The notes beneath the pieces are model-generated. The model ran no database searches, was not told where the DNA came from, and saw only the letters and a list, made by a program, of their open reading frames with translations. Shown piece by piece: positions 50,175 through 58,939 of a stretch of DNA of 64,000 nucleotides (the stretch's first letter is position 1; every line of letters starts with the position of its first letter). Source of the stretch: an uncultured Lachnospiraceae bacterium (GTDB lineage Bacteria > Bacillota > Clostridia > Lachnospirales > Lachnospiraceae); assembly GCA_910584205.1 (NCBI GenBank), contig CAJUAA010000017.1, forward strand, positions 1 through 64,000, in the 5' to 3' direction. Both the position numbers and the translations under genes were made by a program.

Positions 50175-50202
50175 ATCATACCATATTTCAAACGAAAGTC
50201 AA
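50175..50202 (-). promoter_or_regulatory. Promoter of ppdK
   Basis: TTGACT (50197-50202), 16 bp, TATGAT (50175-50180) on the minus strand, about 165 bp before the start codon. Confidence 0.75.
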
Positions 50203-50312
50203 CATATTTTGTGCTGTTTTCACAATCTATTTTTACTTCATCCCCTTTTTCCTACTCACTTTTTGACAATTTTTTAACAAAAAGGGCAAAAACCGCTTCC
50301 GTCTGTCAACCG

Positions 50313-50349
50313 AAAAAGAAGCTGTGCACAGATAGCCATGCACAGCTTC
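50313..50349 (-). terminator. Terminator of pfp
   Basis: An 11-bp perfect stem (GAAGCTGTGCA / TGCACAGCTTC, 50318-50349) followed on the minus strand by TTTTTCGG. Confidence 0.88.
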
Positions 50350-50376
50350 CTTCTCTCATGATTCATACCGTCTTTT

Positions 50377-51618
50377 TTATTTCGCGACGACTTTTTTCAG
50401 TTTCACAAACCGGGGAAGGCTGTTTTCCTTCTTCATCTGAATCTCGCCCTGGATCAGCGGCAGCGCATATTTCACGAACTCGTCCGATACGTTGTTGCCT
50501 CTCTCATTGATCCATTCCACCGGAACCTTCTTCTCAAAGTTCGCCACCTTGGAAAGATCCAGAAGATCTGCCTCACACCGATAGCCGTTCTCGTCTCTGG
50601 TGCACTTGAAGCCTACCATCTTGTCGGTAGTGCCCTTGATCGCCTCGTTGACTGCCGTCTGACCTGCCATGAAGGATTCGTCGGAATCCGTCTGAGAAGC
50701 ACAGTGCTCTGCACAGCGCTGCAGCAGAGAAAGCTCAATGGGACGCACCTTTACGCCCGGAATGGCATTCTTCACCACATCGCCCAGCTTCACAGCCAGG
50801 CCGCCAAGCTGCGCATGTCCGAAGCCGTCGGTTGCGGAAGTCTCCGCCTCAGATACAAACTTGCCGTCTGCATAGTGAATGCCCTCGGAAACCGCTACGA
50901 TCACGTTCTTGTTGGCATCCCAGATCTTCTTCACATCCTCGAGGAACTCGTCCATGTTGAAATCAACTTCCGGAAGATATACCAGATCCGCCGGATATCC
51001 AGCCACTCCTGCCAGAGAAGCCGCTCCTGCCAGCCAGCCGGCATGGCGTCCCATAATCTCAACGATCGTCACCTGTCCCTTGTCGTATACATGGGAATCC
51101 TGATAAATCTCTACCAGGGAGGTGGCAATGTATTTGGCTGCGGAAGCAAATCCCGGACAATGATCCGTACCGAACAGGTCGTTGTCGATCGTCTTGGGGA
51201 TACCCATGACGCGGCAGTCGTAGCCGACCTTCTTCATATATTTGGAAATCTTGTTGCAGGTATCCATGGAATCATTTCCACCGTTGTAGAAGAAATAACG
51301 CACGTCATATTTCTTGAAAATCTCAAGAATCTTCTTGTAATCCGTCTCATCCTCATCCGGATCTGCAATCTTGTAACGGCAGGAACCCAGCGCAGAGGAC
51401 GGCGTATATTTCATAATCGCCAGCTCCTCCGGATCTTCCTCGTCCATAATGTAAAGCCTGTCGTTCAGCACGCCCACGATTCCGTTGGCAGCGCCGTAAA
51501 CTTTCGTGATGCAGTCAGCGTCAAGACCCGCCTTGATCGCACCGTAGCAGCTTGCATTGATAACCGAAGACGGACCGCCGGACTGTCCGATGATCATTGC
51601 ACCTTTTAATTCGCTCAT
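50377..51618 (-). CDS. pfp: Phosphofructokinase, PPi-dependent type
   Basis: 413 residues from the ATG of MSELKGAMIIGQSGGPSSVI (51616-51618), with CAGGAGGTTG upstream. The active-site region reads GGNDSMDT and GIPKTIDNDL. The Lys in PKTIDND, with Asp in GGNDS where ATP enzymes have Gly, marks PPi-using phosphofructokinases. A second signature, VEIMGRHAGWLAG, follows. The reaction phosphorylates fructose 6-phosphate with pyrophosphate. Paired with ppdK, which can supply PPi, it points to PPi-based glycolysis. It has its own extended minus-10 promoter and a strong terminator. Confidence 0.95.
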   Translation of the reverse strand: MSELKGAMIIGQSGGPSSVINASCYGAIKAGLDADCITKVYGAANGIVGVLNDRLYIMDEEDPEELAIMKYTPSSALGSCRYKIADPDEDETDYKKILEIFKKYDVRYFFYNGGNDSMDTCNKISKYMKKVGYDCRVMGIPKTIDNDLFGTDHCPGFASAAKYIATSLVEIYQDSHVYDKGQVTIVEIMGRHAGWLAGAASLAGVAGYPADLVYLPEVDFNMDEFLEDVKKIWDANKNVIVAVSEGIHYADGKFVSEAETSATDGFGHAQLGGLAVKLGDVVKNAIPGVKVRPIELSLLQRCAEHCASQTDSDESFMAGQTAVNEAIKGTTDKMVGFKCTRDENGYRCEADLLDLSKVANFEKKVPVEWINERGNNVSDEFVKYALPLIQGEIQMKKENSLPRFVKLKKVVAK

Positions 51619-51674
51619 TTTAACAACCTCCTGGACTGTAATTCTATTGGGTAATTTTGACACCCATCAGCTAA

Positions 51675-51683
51675 ATTATAACA
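51675..51683 (-). promoter_or_regulatory. Extended minus-10 promoter of pfp
   Basis: TGTTATAAT on the minus strand, with only a weak TTTATC at the minus-35 position 17 bp upstream. It lies about 57 bp before the start codon. Confidence 0.6.
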
Positions 51684-51745
51684 ATAAACAAAGTCAAGAT
51701 AAAGACTTTTTTTCAAATTTCTGGAATTTATGAAATGTCCTGAAA

Positions 51746-53134
51746 CTAAAATGTAAATCTGTCTGCAAAATACGCATCCAGTTCGTCGATCTTCACTCTT
51801 TCCTGCGCCATGGTGTCTCGGTCGCGGACGGTCACGCATCCGTCGGCCTCCGATTCGAAATCATAGGTTACGCAGAACGGCGTCCCGATCTCGTCCAGAC
51901 GGCGGTAACGTTTCCCAATGTTCCCTCTGTCATCATATTCACAGTTATATTTTTTCGAAAGCTGCGTATAGATCTTCTCCGCGCCCTCCGCCAGCTTTTT
52001 GGACAGAGGAAGCACGCCGATCTTCACCGGCGCCAGCGCGGGATGGAAACGGAGCACGGTCCTCATATCGCCGCCTTCCAGTTCTTCTTCATCATACGCA
52101 GAGCAGAGGAATGCCAGAACCACCCGGTCCGCACCCAGAGACGGCTCGATCACATAAGGAATATATTTCTCTTTGATCTCATCGTCAAAATAGCTCATAT
52201 CCTCGCCGGATACGTCCTGATGCTGCGTCAGATCGTAATCTGTACGGTCAGCAATCCCCCACAGTTCTCCCCAGCCAAACGGGAACAGGAACTCGATGTC
52301 CGTGGTGCCCTTACTGTAGAAGCACAGCTCCTCCGGAGAATGGTCGCGAAGTCTCATCTCCTCTTCCTTGATACCAAGGCTTAAGAGCCAGTCACGGCAG
52401 AAACCTCTCCAGTACTGGAACCATTCCAGATCCGTGCCGGGCTTGCAGAAAAACTCCAGTTCCATCTGCTCGAACTCACGGGTACGGAAGGTAAAGTTTC
52501 CGGGGCTGATCTCATTGCGGAAGGATTTTCCGATCTGGCCGATACCGAACGGCACTTTCTTACGTGAAGTTCTCTGAACATTTTTAAAATTGACAAAGAT
52601 CCCCTGCGCAGTCTCCGGGCGGAGATAGATCGTATTCTTTGCATCCTCGGTCACTCCCTGGAAGGTCTTGAACATCAGATTGAACTGGCGGATGTCCGTA
52701 AAATCCTTCTTGCCGCAGCTGGGGCAGACGATCTCGTGCTCGTCGATATACTTTTTCATCTCTTCCTGAGGCCAGCCGTCGATGGAACCCTCGATCTCGA
52801 TCCCGTTTTCCGACATATAGTCTTCGATCAGCTTATCCGCGCGGAAGCGCTCCTTGCACGCCTTGCAGTCCATCAGGGGATCGGAAAATCCGCCCAGATG
52901 GCCGGAAGCGACCCAGGTCTGCGGATTCATCAGAATCGCACAGTCCACACCCACGTTATAGGGATTCTCCTGTACGAACTTCTGCCACCATGCTTTTTTT
53001 ACATTGTTTTTCAACTCCACGCCCAGATTGCCATAATCCCAGGTATTGGCAAGACCGCCGTAGATCTCGCTGCCCGGATATACGAACCCGCGGTTTTTTG
53101 CCAGAGCCTCAATTTTGTCCATCGTCTTTTCCAT
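51746..53134 (-). CDS. glyS: Glycyl-tRNA synthetase (single-chain alpha2 type)
   Basis: 462 residues. It starts MEKTMDKIEALAKNRGFVYP, 6 nt after GAGGAGAG. Class II motifs are clear: YGNLGVELKNNVKKAWW, the motif 2 region FGIGQIGKSFRNEISPG with FRTREFEQMELEFF, the YLRPETAQGIFVNF segment, and motif 3 GADRVVLAFL. The C-terminal anticodon-binding domain starts near PALAPVKIGVLPL. A CxxC pair (CPSCGKKDF) and CKACKERF fit the zinc-binding region of this type. It charges tRNA-Gly. No T-box leader is seen in the 52-bp gap upstream. Confidence 0.97.
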   Translation of the reverse strand: MEKTMDKIEALAKNRGFVYPGSEIYGGLANTWDYGNLGVELKNNVKKAWWQKFVQENPYNVGVDCAILMNPQTWVASGHLGGFSDPLMDCKACKERFRADKLIEDYMSENGIEIEGSIDGWPQEEMKKYIDEHEIVCPSCGKKDFTDIRQFNLMFKTFQGVTEDAKNTIYLRPETAQGIFVNFKNVQRTSRKKVPFGIGQIGKSFRNEISPGNFTFRTREFEQMELEFFCKPGTDLEWFQYWRGFCRDWLLSLGIKEEEMRLRDHSPEELCFYSKGTTDIEFLFPFGWGELWGIADRTDYDLTQHQDVSGEDMSYFDDEIKEKYIPYVIEPSLGADRVVLAFLCSAYDEEELEGGDMRTVLRFHPALAPVKIGVLPLSKKLAEGAEKIYTQLSKKYNCEYDDRGNIGKRYRRLDEIGTPFCVTYDFESEADGCVTVRDRDTMAQERVKIDELDAYFADRFTF

Positions 53135-53186
53135 CTTATTCTCTCCTCATCTTTCCTTTCACTCCGCCTCCCGGCACCCATTCGGC

Positions 53187-53777
53187 CTAATAGATGATGT
53201 AAGCGTATTCATCCTCATCCTGAATAGGCATGACCTCGACCATATGGCCGGACAGAATATCCACATTATTACTGACATACTTTACCGTTCCTTCCAGCTG
53301 CACAATACATTCAGACTTCAGGATCAGTACATGATCTTCCTTTTTGTCTGTCACCTCCGTAACAGAATGTTCTTCAAAATCCGCATCCTTAAAAACCATC
53401 TGAAAAGAATGTCCTGCATCCAGGGCATCTCCGACGGTCCCGGCCATACAGTATTCGCCGCTGTATGCACTGTATGCATCTGCATCCGTAAAATCCAGCA
53501 GAAGATACAGTGTCTCATCCTTTACTTCCAGTTCATTGACCGATATGACAGGTTCGCTGTACTGACTGTTGTAGGTATCCACCTCCCGCTCGGTCATGGA
53601 TCGGAATTCATCCTCACTGTAATATTCCTTTTCAAAACTTTCCACAACAGCATATGTAACTTTTCCGTCCTTCCGTATGTACAACGAAGATATGGACGGC
53701 TCAAAGGACGAGCTGCCGCAGCCGTTCATGGAAAGCGCCAGTAACAGCACACCTGTGGCGTAGATCCACTTTTTCAT
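53187..53777 (-). CDS. Putative lipoprotein of unknown function
   Basis: 196 residues from the ATG at 53775-53777 (AGGAGGG 7-8 nt upstream). The start opens a lipoprotein signal MKKWIYATGVLLLALSMNGC with Cys20 as the lipidation site. The mature part is acidic and beta-rich: ISSLYIRKDGKVTYAVVESF, a domain ending SGEYCMAGTVG, and YVSNNVDILSGHMVEVMP. Similar small lipoproteins are common in Lachnospiraceae, with no known role. It sits between recO and glyS in the same direction. Confidence 0.75.
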   Translation of the reverse strand: MKKWIYATGVLLLALSMNGCGSSSFEPSISSLYIRKDGKVTYAVVESFEKEYYSEDEFRSMTEREVDTYNSQYSEPVISVNELEVKDETLYLLLDFTDADAYSAYSGEYCMAGTVGDALDAGHSFQMVFKDADFEEHSVTEVTDKKEDHVLILKSECIVQLEGTVKYVSNNVDILSGHMVEVMPIQDEDEYAYIIY

Positions 53778-53829
53778 TCGTTTTCCCTCCTGTCCGCTGA
53801 CTGCATACGTGTACATTATACACACTCCC

Positions 53830-54489
53830 TCAGCAAGTTTCAAGTATTTCAAGAGATTTGAACTGATGTTCTGTATAATGTTTCTGAAGCCAGGCGACCA
53901 CTCCGGAAAACTGTTCAAATACCTCATCGGCCAGACGGAATGTATAAAGTTTTTCGATGGAGGAGGCCGTCACATACTGAAGCGCATAGAGTGTGGACGG
54001 CTCCAGATTCCAGCTCTCAAACTGCTCAAACGTCTGAGGGCATTCGCCGGTCAGCATCAGCGCTTTCAGCTCGAAGATCCGGCGAACCAGGATTCGCGGC
54101 AGAGCCGGCGCCGACAAAGCGCGCAGAGACTGATACACAAGGCGCAGAAAATCCATACCGTCCACGTTCTCTCTGATATAATAATCCGCAAATTCCAGAA
54201 AATACTGCCCGTAGCATGCTCCTTCAAAATCCCTCATCAGTTCACTGAAATAATTCCGGATCGCAACCTGCGAAATGCTGTAGGAAGTCCGCCCTTCATA
54301 GATCTGAAATTCTCCGAACGCGAATAGATTGGAAGCGGCCATAAGCGGATTTCCAGGCCTTCTGGCCCCCCTTGCAAATGCCCGGATTTTTCCCCGTTCT
54401 TTTGTCAGTAAAGCCACTGATTTATCATATTCTCCCACTGGTACGGCAGACAAAACGATACCGGTCACCGTACAAGTCCGACTGTTCAT
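53830..54489 (-). CDS. recO: DNA repair protein RecO
   Basis: 219 residues from the ATG of MNSRTCTVTGIVLSAVPVGE (54487-54489) behind AGGGGAAAGAC. The N-terminal OB fold has the family pattern EYDKSVALLTKERGKIRAFARGARR. The C-terminal helical domain includes YYIRENVDGMDFLRLVYQSL and RRIFELKALMLTGECP. The zinc-binding cysteine cluster of many RecO proteins is not evident. RecO loads RecA on SSB-coated DNA. Its first 65 nt overlap the yqzL-like gene, with era upstream, the usual Firmicutes order. Confidence 0.92.
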   Translation of the reverse strand: MNSRTCTVTGIVLSAVPVGEYDKSVALLTKERGKIRAFARGARRPGNPLMAASNLFAFGEFQIYEGRTSYSISQVAIRNYFSELMRDFEGACYGQYFLEFADYYIRENVDGMDFLRLVYQSLRALSAPALPRILVRRIFELKALMLTGECPQTFEQFESWNLEPSTLYALQYVTASSIEKLYTFRLADEVFEQFSGVVAWLQKHYTEHQFKSLEILETC

Positions 54490-54586
54490 GTCTTTCCCCT
54501 GCCTTTGCTGCTTTTCCTTCTTCTGTCTTGTAGACCAGATAATCCCGTATATCCCCGGTGTGTGCAAATCGATTCCAACTGTCCAT
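54425..54586 (-). CDS. yqzL: YqzL-like small protein between era and recO
   Basis: A 53-residue frame beginning MDSWNRFAHTGDIRDYLVYK, with CGGAGG 8 nt before the ATG (54584-54586). The W-x-x-F-x-x-TG-x-I-x-x-YL-x-YK pattern is that of YqzL, a short protein encoded between era and recO in many Firmicutes. This one is longer than Bacillus YqzL, with a charged tail (EEGKAAKAGERHEQSD), and its last 65 nt overlap recO in another frame. Role unknown. Confidence rests on pattern plus conserved position. Confidence 0.72.
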   Translation of the reverse strand: MDSWNRFAHTGDIRDYLVYKTEEGKAAKAGERHEQSDLYGDRYRFVCRTSGRI

Positions 54587-54646
54587 CTCTTGAACCTCCG
54601 TTTTCTCTGTTCTGTGTACAGTTAGAATCCCCGAAGCAGACTCCGG

Positions 54647-55555
54647 CTATACTTCCTTCTTGTCGTATCCAAAATTTTTTATAAGGAAGTCCGAATCTCT
54701 CCAGTCCTTTTTCACCTTCACCCAGAGCCTCAGGTTCACTTTGGCTTCCAGTTGTTTCTCAATCTCATACCGGGCGGCAGAACCGATCTTTTTCAGCATG
54801 GCGCCGCCTTTTCCGATGATTATCCCTTTATGGGAATCCCTCTCACAGACAATCGTCGCCTCAATATCCCAGATACTGCCCCAGCTGCGCTGCTTCATGA
54901 TATCTATGGACACCGCGATCCCGTGGGGAATCTCTTCGTCCAGAAGCTTCAGCGCCTTTTCCCGGATCAGTTCCGCCGCAATCTGACGCATGGGCTGGTC
55001 CGTCACTGTATCTTCGTCATAAAACATATGCCCATACGGCAGATAACGGAAGATCAGATCGATCAGCGTCTCCTTATTAGTACCCTTCAGCGCCGATACC
55101 GGTACGATCTCCGCAAAATCCAGGATCTTCCGGTAGGCGTCAATAAAGGAAAGCACCTCTTCTTTTTTCACGGTATCGATCTTGTTGATGACCAGAAGCA
55201 CCGGTGTGCGGACGCGGGCGAGCTGCTCCGCAATGTGCCGCTCTCCCGCTCCGATGAATGTGCTGGGCTCCACCAGCCAGAGGACCACGTCCACCTCCCG
55301 CAGCGTACGCTCCGCCACATTTACCATATATTCTCCCAGTTTGTTTTTCGCCCGGTGGATTCCGGGCGTATCCAGGAACACGATCTGACCTTTGTCCGAC
55401 GTATAGACCGTCTGGATCCGGTTTCTGGTCGTCTGAGGCTTGTTGGAAGTGATGGCGATCTTCTGTCCGATCAGCTGGTTCATAAGGGTGGATTTTCCCA
55501 CATTGGGCCTTCCGATCAATGTGACAAAGCCTGATTTTTTCTGTTCATTTATCAT
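54647..55555 (-). CDS. era: GTPase Era
   Basis: 302 residues. GTPase motifs: GRPNVGKST (G1), the PQTTRN switch, FLDTPGIHRAKNKLGEYMVN (G3 and the Era-specific segment), VINKIDTV (G4) and PVSALKGTN (G5). The C-terminal KH domain holds IIIGKGGAMLKKIGSAARYE and ends LRLWVKVKKDWRD. Era binds the 3' end of 16S rRNA and helps assemble the 30S subunit. It lies 21 bp after the M16C protease gene and leads into yqzL and recO. Confidence 0.98.
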   Translation of the reverse strand: MINEQKKSGFVTLIGRPNVGKSTLMNQLIGQKIAITSNKPQTTRNRIQTVYTSDKGQIVFLDTPGIHRAKNKLGEYMVNVAERTLREVDVVLWLVEPSTFIGAGERHIAEQLARVRTPVLLVINKIDTVKKEEVLSFIDAYRKILDFAEIVPVSALKGTNKETLIDLIFRYLPYGHMFYDEDTVTDQPMRQIAAELIREKALKLLDEEIPHGIAVSIDIMKQRSWGSIWDIEATIVCERDSHKGIIIGKGGAMLKKIGSAARYEIEKQLEAKVNLRLWVKVKKDWRDSDFLIKNFGYDKKEV

Positions 55556-55576
55556 GATATCTGTCTTTCTCTCCTG

Positions 55577-58498
55577 TCAGCTGTGAAAGAGGCTGAAGAT
55601 CTCGTCAAACAGCTTTGCTTCCTTCTCGATCTTCCCTTCGTTTCCAATGGCACAGAGGCTTCCCTCCTCCAGAAGCTCCCGGATTCCGACGGCCAGCGCC
55701 CGGATATCCGACGGGGACGCATTCAGGATCTCGTCCCGGATCTTCTGCAGATCCTCCATCGTCGTATGCGTCAGCCACGCGGACATGGAACGGGTGCCCT
55801 CCGCCGAAGGCGTCAGGGGCGTGTCCAGCTCGCTGATGGTCCCGATGATATATTTCGTCATGTCCCGCTCGCCGGCGTCAAACTGTTCCACATAGTCCGC
55901 TGTCCGCTCAAACACTTCGTTGGTCTGGCTCAGATTCGGGTCCCTGTAAGACACCAGATAGCTGTCCCCATACAGGCCGAACCCGCTCATACATCCGTAG
56001 GCGCCGCCCTTGACCCGGACCTGTATCCACAGATACTCGTAACTCAGGATCACCTTCAGAATCCGGTACGCCCCTGTATAGCGGCGGATATGCCCTGCCC
56101 TCGCCACATACTGGACAGCGGACGGGGTCTTGATGCCTTCTTTCTTTGCCTGGACGCGCACTTCTTTGGGCTGTTTCGTTCTATCTTGTATTTTTTCTGT
56201 GTGCAGAGCCTTCAGCAGTGCGGGAATCTCCCGCTCCACGGCCAGACGGCCCTCTTCTCTGCATGTACAGCTTATGGTCAGATTCTCCGGACGGAACACC
56301 AGTTCCATAACCCGGGTGAGCATCTCGATCAGTTCATCCGCCCGATCATCAAAATGCTGTTCCAGATCCTCCACAAACTGATAAAATGCAATCCCGTTTA
56401 TCTCGTCATTCAGCCGCGCCGACGCGGAGAAACCCGCCATGGCGCGCATGGCCGCCGCGGAATGTCCGGCGGAAGTCAGATACATCTGGAGCCTGGACGC
56501 CAGCTGGGCGACGATCTCACGCAGCCGCTTTTTATCGGACAGCCTGGTCCGCTGAAGGATTTCCCGCATCATGGCAAACGCAAAATCCGTTTTCTCCGTC
56601 AGCACTTTGGCCTTCAGTTCAAACATAACCCGGAACCGGTCCTTTTCTCTCATATTTCCATAGAGGCTCACAGCCGGAACGATCCCGCCCGTATGGCAGT
56701 TGATCTCGTTGAACAGTTCCCCGTAACTGTAATGTTCCGTATCCACAAATCCCAGCACGTGCTTCAGAATCCCAAGCCAGGGCATCCACGCTTCCGGAAC
56801 CTGCCCTGCGTCGAACAGAAGCCTGAGATAGCTGATTCCGTTGGTAAAGATCTCCTGATGCAGAAGCGTCGTTCCATGTACCGTATATACTTCATTTACC
56901 AGCGGCGTGACCTTCCGTCTGATATCTTCCCGCTTCAGCATGGGAATACTGGCAAGCTGCTCCTGGGACGAAGGTTCATCCTGATAAGCCTTCAGTTCCT
57001 CTGTGGACTTTACCAGCGCCGTCTTTTCCTCACCGGACAGCCCTGCGCTGTAATCCCGAAGCAGTTGTTCCACCCGGGCTTCTTCCTGAGCCTCCAGCCT
57101 AGGCACCGGGCGCAGGATCAGCACCGCCGCGTGGGGATTGTCCAGAAGCCAGGTCCGTACCAGCCCTTCAAAATATCCGCTGTTCATCCTTTTTTTCAGC
57201 TCGGCAAACCGGTCCAGCGCGATCAGATGGAGGAACGGCTGCTCTTCATCATAGAGCCAGCTGTCAAACATCTGCAGTCCATACATAAGCCCTTTGGGAT
57301 AATTTCCAAAGTCCGCCTCCCGGTAACGGAATTCGTAGTAATTCAATCCCGCCTGCAGCGCCTTTCTGTCAAAGCCCTCCTCTGCGATCCTGGTCAACGT
57401 CTTTTTGACTGTGTCCAGAAAGGCTTCCTTCTGGTCCATGTTGGCGCCTTTGGCAATCACGGAAAAATACGGCTGGGCAATCCCGTTCTCATAGGAGCTC
57501 AGAATGTCTTTCCCGATCCCCGCATCCAGCAGCGCCTGCTTCAGCGGCGCCCCCGGAGCCGACAGCAGCGCATATTCCAGCACCTGAAACGCCAGGTACA
57601 GTTCCGCATCCAAAGAGGTTCCCACCACCGCACTGTAGGACAGATAGGCCTGGTCTTCCGCCGTGTCCTCCGCCTGCACCGGATAGTCCACCACCCGTTC
57701 CCGCGGACCGTCAAAGGCCTTCTGCAGGCAGATGGAAGAATCCACCTCCAGACGGTCATAATGGCTCAGATAATGTTCGTCGATCCAGCAGAGCTTCTCC
57801 TCCATGTCCATGTTTCCGTACAGATAGAGGTAACTGTTGGACGGATGATAGAATTTTCTGTGAAAGCCCAGAAACGCCTCATAGGTCAGCTCCGGAATGT
57901 GTTTCGGATCGCCGCCGGATTCATGGTAATAGGGTGTATCCGGATAGAGTGTCGTCATGATCTCCCGGTCCAGCATGTCCTCCGGAGAGGAGAAAGCGCC
58001 TTTCATCTCATTGTATACAACTCCGTTGTATATGACCGGCCCACCCTCCGATTCCATCTCATAATGCCAGCCCTCCTGGCGGAAGATCTTCTCTTCCTTA
58101 TAGATATTGGGATGAAATACCGCATCCAGATACACATGCATCAGATTCTGGAAGTCCTGATCGTTGCAGCTTGCCACCGGATATACGGTCTTGTCCGGAT
58201 AGGTCATGGCATTCAAAAAAGTATTCAGGGAGCCTTTCACCAGCTCCACAAAAGGATCTTTTACCGGATATTCTTCTGAACCGCACAGCACGGAATGCTC
58301 CATAATATGCGGGACGCCTGTACTGTCGGATGGCGGTGTCCGGAATCCGATCGTAAATACCTTGTTCTCATCATCATTTTCAAGCAAAGCCACTCTGGCT
58401 CCGGTTTTTCTGTGCTTCAGCAGATAACCGGTGGAATTCAGCTCCGGAATCTGCTCTTTCTGGATCAGCTCATACGCCGTCAATTGTTCTATGGCCAT
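55577..58498 (-). CDS. M16C insulinase-family metalloprotease (PreP-like)
   Basis: 973 residues, the usual size for PreP/Cym1-type peptidasomes. The inverted zinc motif HxxEH is HIMEH at residues 64-68, in the context GVPHIMEHSVLCGSEEYPVK. The distal Glu is expected in YNGVVYNEMKGAFSSPEDM. The second half (about 500-973) is the inactive homologous lobe closing the chamber. Such enzymes degrade short peptides and, in organelles, cleaved targeting sequences. There is no signal peptide, so it should act in the cytoplasm. It lies between ptsH and era with a GGGAGG site. Confidence 0.92.
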   Translation of the reverse strand: MAIEQLTAYELIQKEQIPELNSTGYLLKHRKTGARVALLENDDENKVFTIGFRTPPSDSTGVPHIMEHSVLCGSEEYPVKDPFVELVKGSLNTFLNAMTYPDKTVYPVASCNDQDFQNLMHVYLDAVFHPNIYKEEKIFRQEGWHYEMESEGGPVIYNGVVYNEMKGAFSSPEDMLDREIMTTLYPDTPYYHESGGDPKHIPELTYEAFLGFHRKFYHPSNSYLYLYGNMDMEEKLCWIDEHYLSHYDRLEVDSSICLQKAFDGPRERVVDYPVQAEDTAEDQAYLSYSAVVGTSLDAELYLAFQVLEYALLSAPGAPLKQALLDAGIGKDILSSYENGIAQPYFSVIAKGANMDQKEAFLDTVKKTLTRIAEEGFDRKALQAGLNYYEFRYREADFGNYPKGLMYGLQMFDSWLYDEEQPFLHLIALDRFAELKKRMNSGYFEGLVRTWLLDNPHAAVLILRPVPRLEAQEEARVEQLLRDYSAGLSGEEKTALVKSTEELKAYQDEPSSQEQLASIPMLKREDIRRKVTPLVNEVYTVHGTTLLHQEIFTNGISYLRLLFDAGQVPEAWMPWLGILKHVLGFVDTEHYSYGELFNEINCHTGGIVPAVSLYGNMREKDRFRVMFELKAKVLTEKTDFAFAMMREILQRTRLSDKKRLREIVAQLASRLQMYLTSAGHSAAAMRAMAGFSASARLNDEINGIAFYQFVEDLEQHFDDRADELIEMLTRVMELVFRPENLTISCTCREEGRLAVEREIPALLKALHTEKIQDRTKQPKEVRVQAKKEGIKTPSAVQYVARAGHIRRYTGAYRILKVILSYEYLWIQVRVKGGAYGCMSGFGLYGDSYLVSYRDPNLSQTNEVFERTADYVEQFDAGERDMTKYIIGTISELDTPLTPSAEGTRSMSAWLTHTTMEDLQKIRDEILNASPSDIRALAVGIRELLEEGSLCAIGNEGKIEKEAKLFDEIFSLFHS

Positions 58499-58559
58499 GG
58501 ATACCTCCCATTTCTTTTTTTATCTATTATGGGCACATTCGAATAAGATATGACAAAGT

Positions 58560-58596
58560 TCCGGAAAAGTGAAGAGCTGCCGCATCCCGCGGCAGC
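58560..58596 (-). terminator. Probable terminator after ptsH
   Basis: GCTGCCGC (58576-58583) and GCGGCAGC (58589-58596) with a 5-nt loop. On the minus strand it is followed by TCTTCACTTTTCC, a moderate T-rich tail. Confidence 0.7.
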
Positions 58597-58619
58597 CCCT
58601 GTCTCTTTCCCGGTTGTCC

Positions 58620-58877
58620 TTACAGATTGGTTTTGAAGAATTCTTCCATTGCTGCAACTGCAGTATCTTCATCTTCGCCCTCTACCGTAACAGTCACCGT
58701 ATGTCCCTTTTTCACACCCATGCTCATGATCGCCATCAGTCTCTTGGCATCCGCTTTCTTGGTTCCGTTGTCAATCGTAACAACGCTCTTGCACGCCGCT
58801 GCTGCCTTTGCCAGCATCCCAGCCGGTCTTGCGTGGATCCCCAGTTCGTCCTGAATGGTGTAAGTAAATGATTTCAT
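58620..58877 (-). CDS. ptsH: HPr phosphocarrier with Arg in place of regulatory Ser46
   Basis: 85 residues. The catalytic His15 is in LGIHARPAGML, as in PTS HPr proteins. The regulatory-site helix reads AKRLMAIMSMG: residue 46 is Arg, where Gram-positive HPr has the Ser phosphorylated by HPr kinase. So it can probably pass phosphate from enzyme I but not take part in HPr(Ser-P)/CcpA catabolite control by the standard route. It lies 62 bp after the enzyme I gene with an AAGGAG site. A canonical Ser46 HPr may exist elsewhere in the genome. Confidence 0.93.
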   Translation of the reverse strand: MKSFTYTIQDELGIHARPAGMLAKAAAACKSVVTIDNGTKKADAKRLMAIMSMGVKKGHTVTVTVEGEDEDTAVAAMEEFFKTNL

Positions 58878-58939
58878 GTCTTTCTTCTCCTTTTATTTAA
58901 AATTTTTGTTAACAGAATCCTGGTTTCGAAAGCCTGTCA

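Larger units (their letters stand above)
50009..50376. other. Intergenic region between pfp and ppdK: promoter, leader and terminator
   Basis: 368 bases holding the ppdK promoter (50175-50202), its ~160-nt leader, and the pfp terminator (50313-50349). The leader contains a small imperfect hairpin (CCACA...TGTG) followed by seven T residues near 50123, a possible weak attenuator. No gene is seen. Confidence 0.6.

Noticed and set aside
53135..53186. Possible T-box leader before glyS
   Set aside because: The upstream gap is only 52 bp and contains no T-box sequence or specifier-loop structure.
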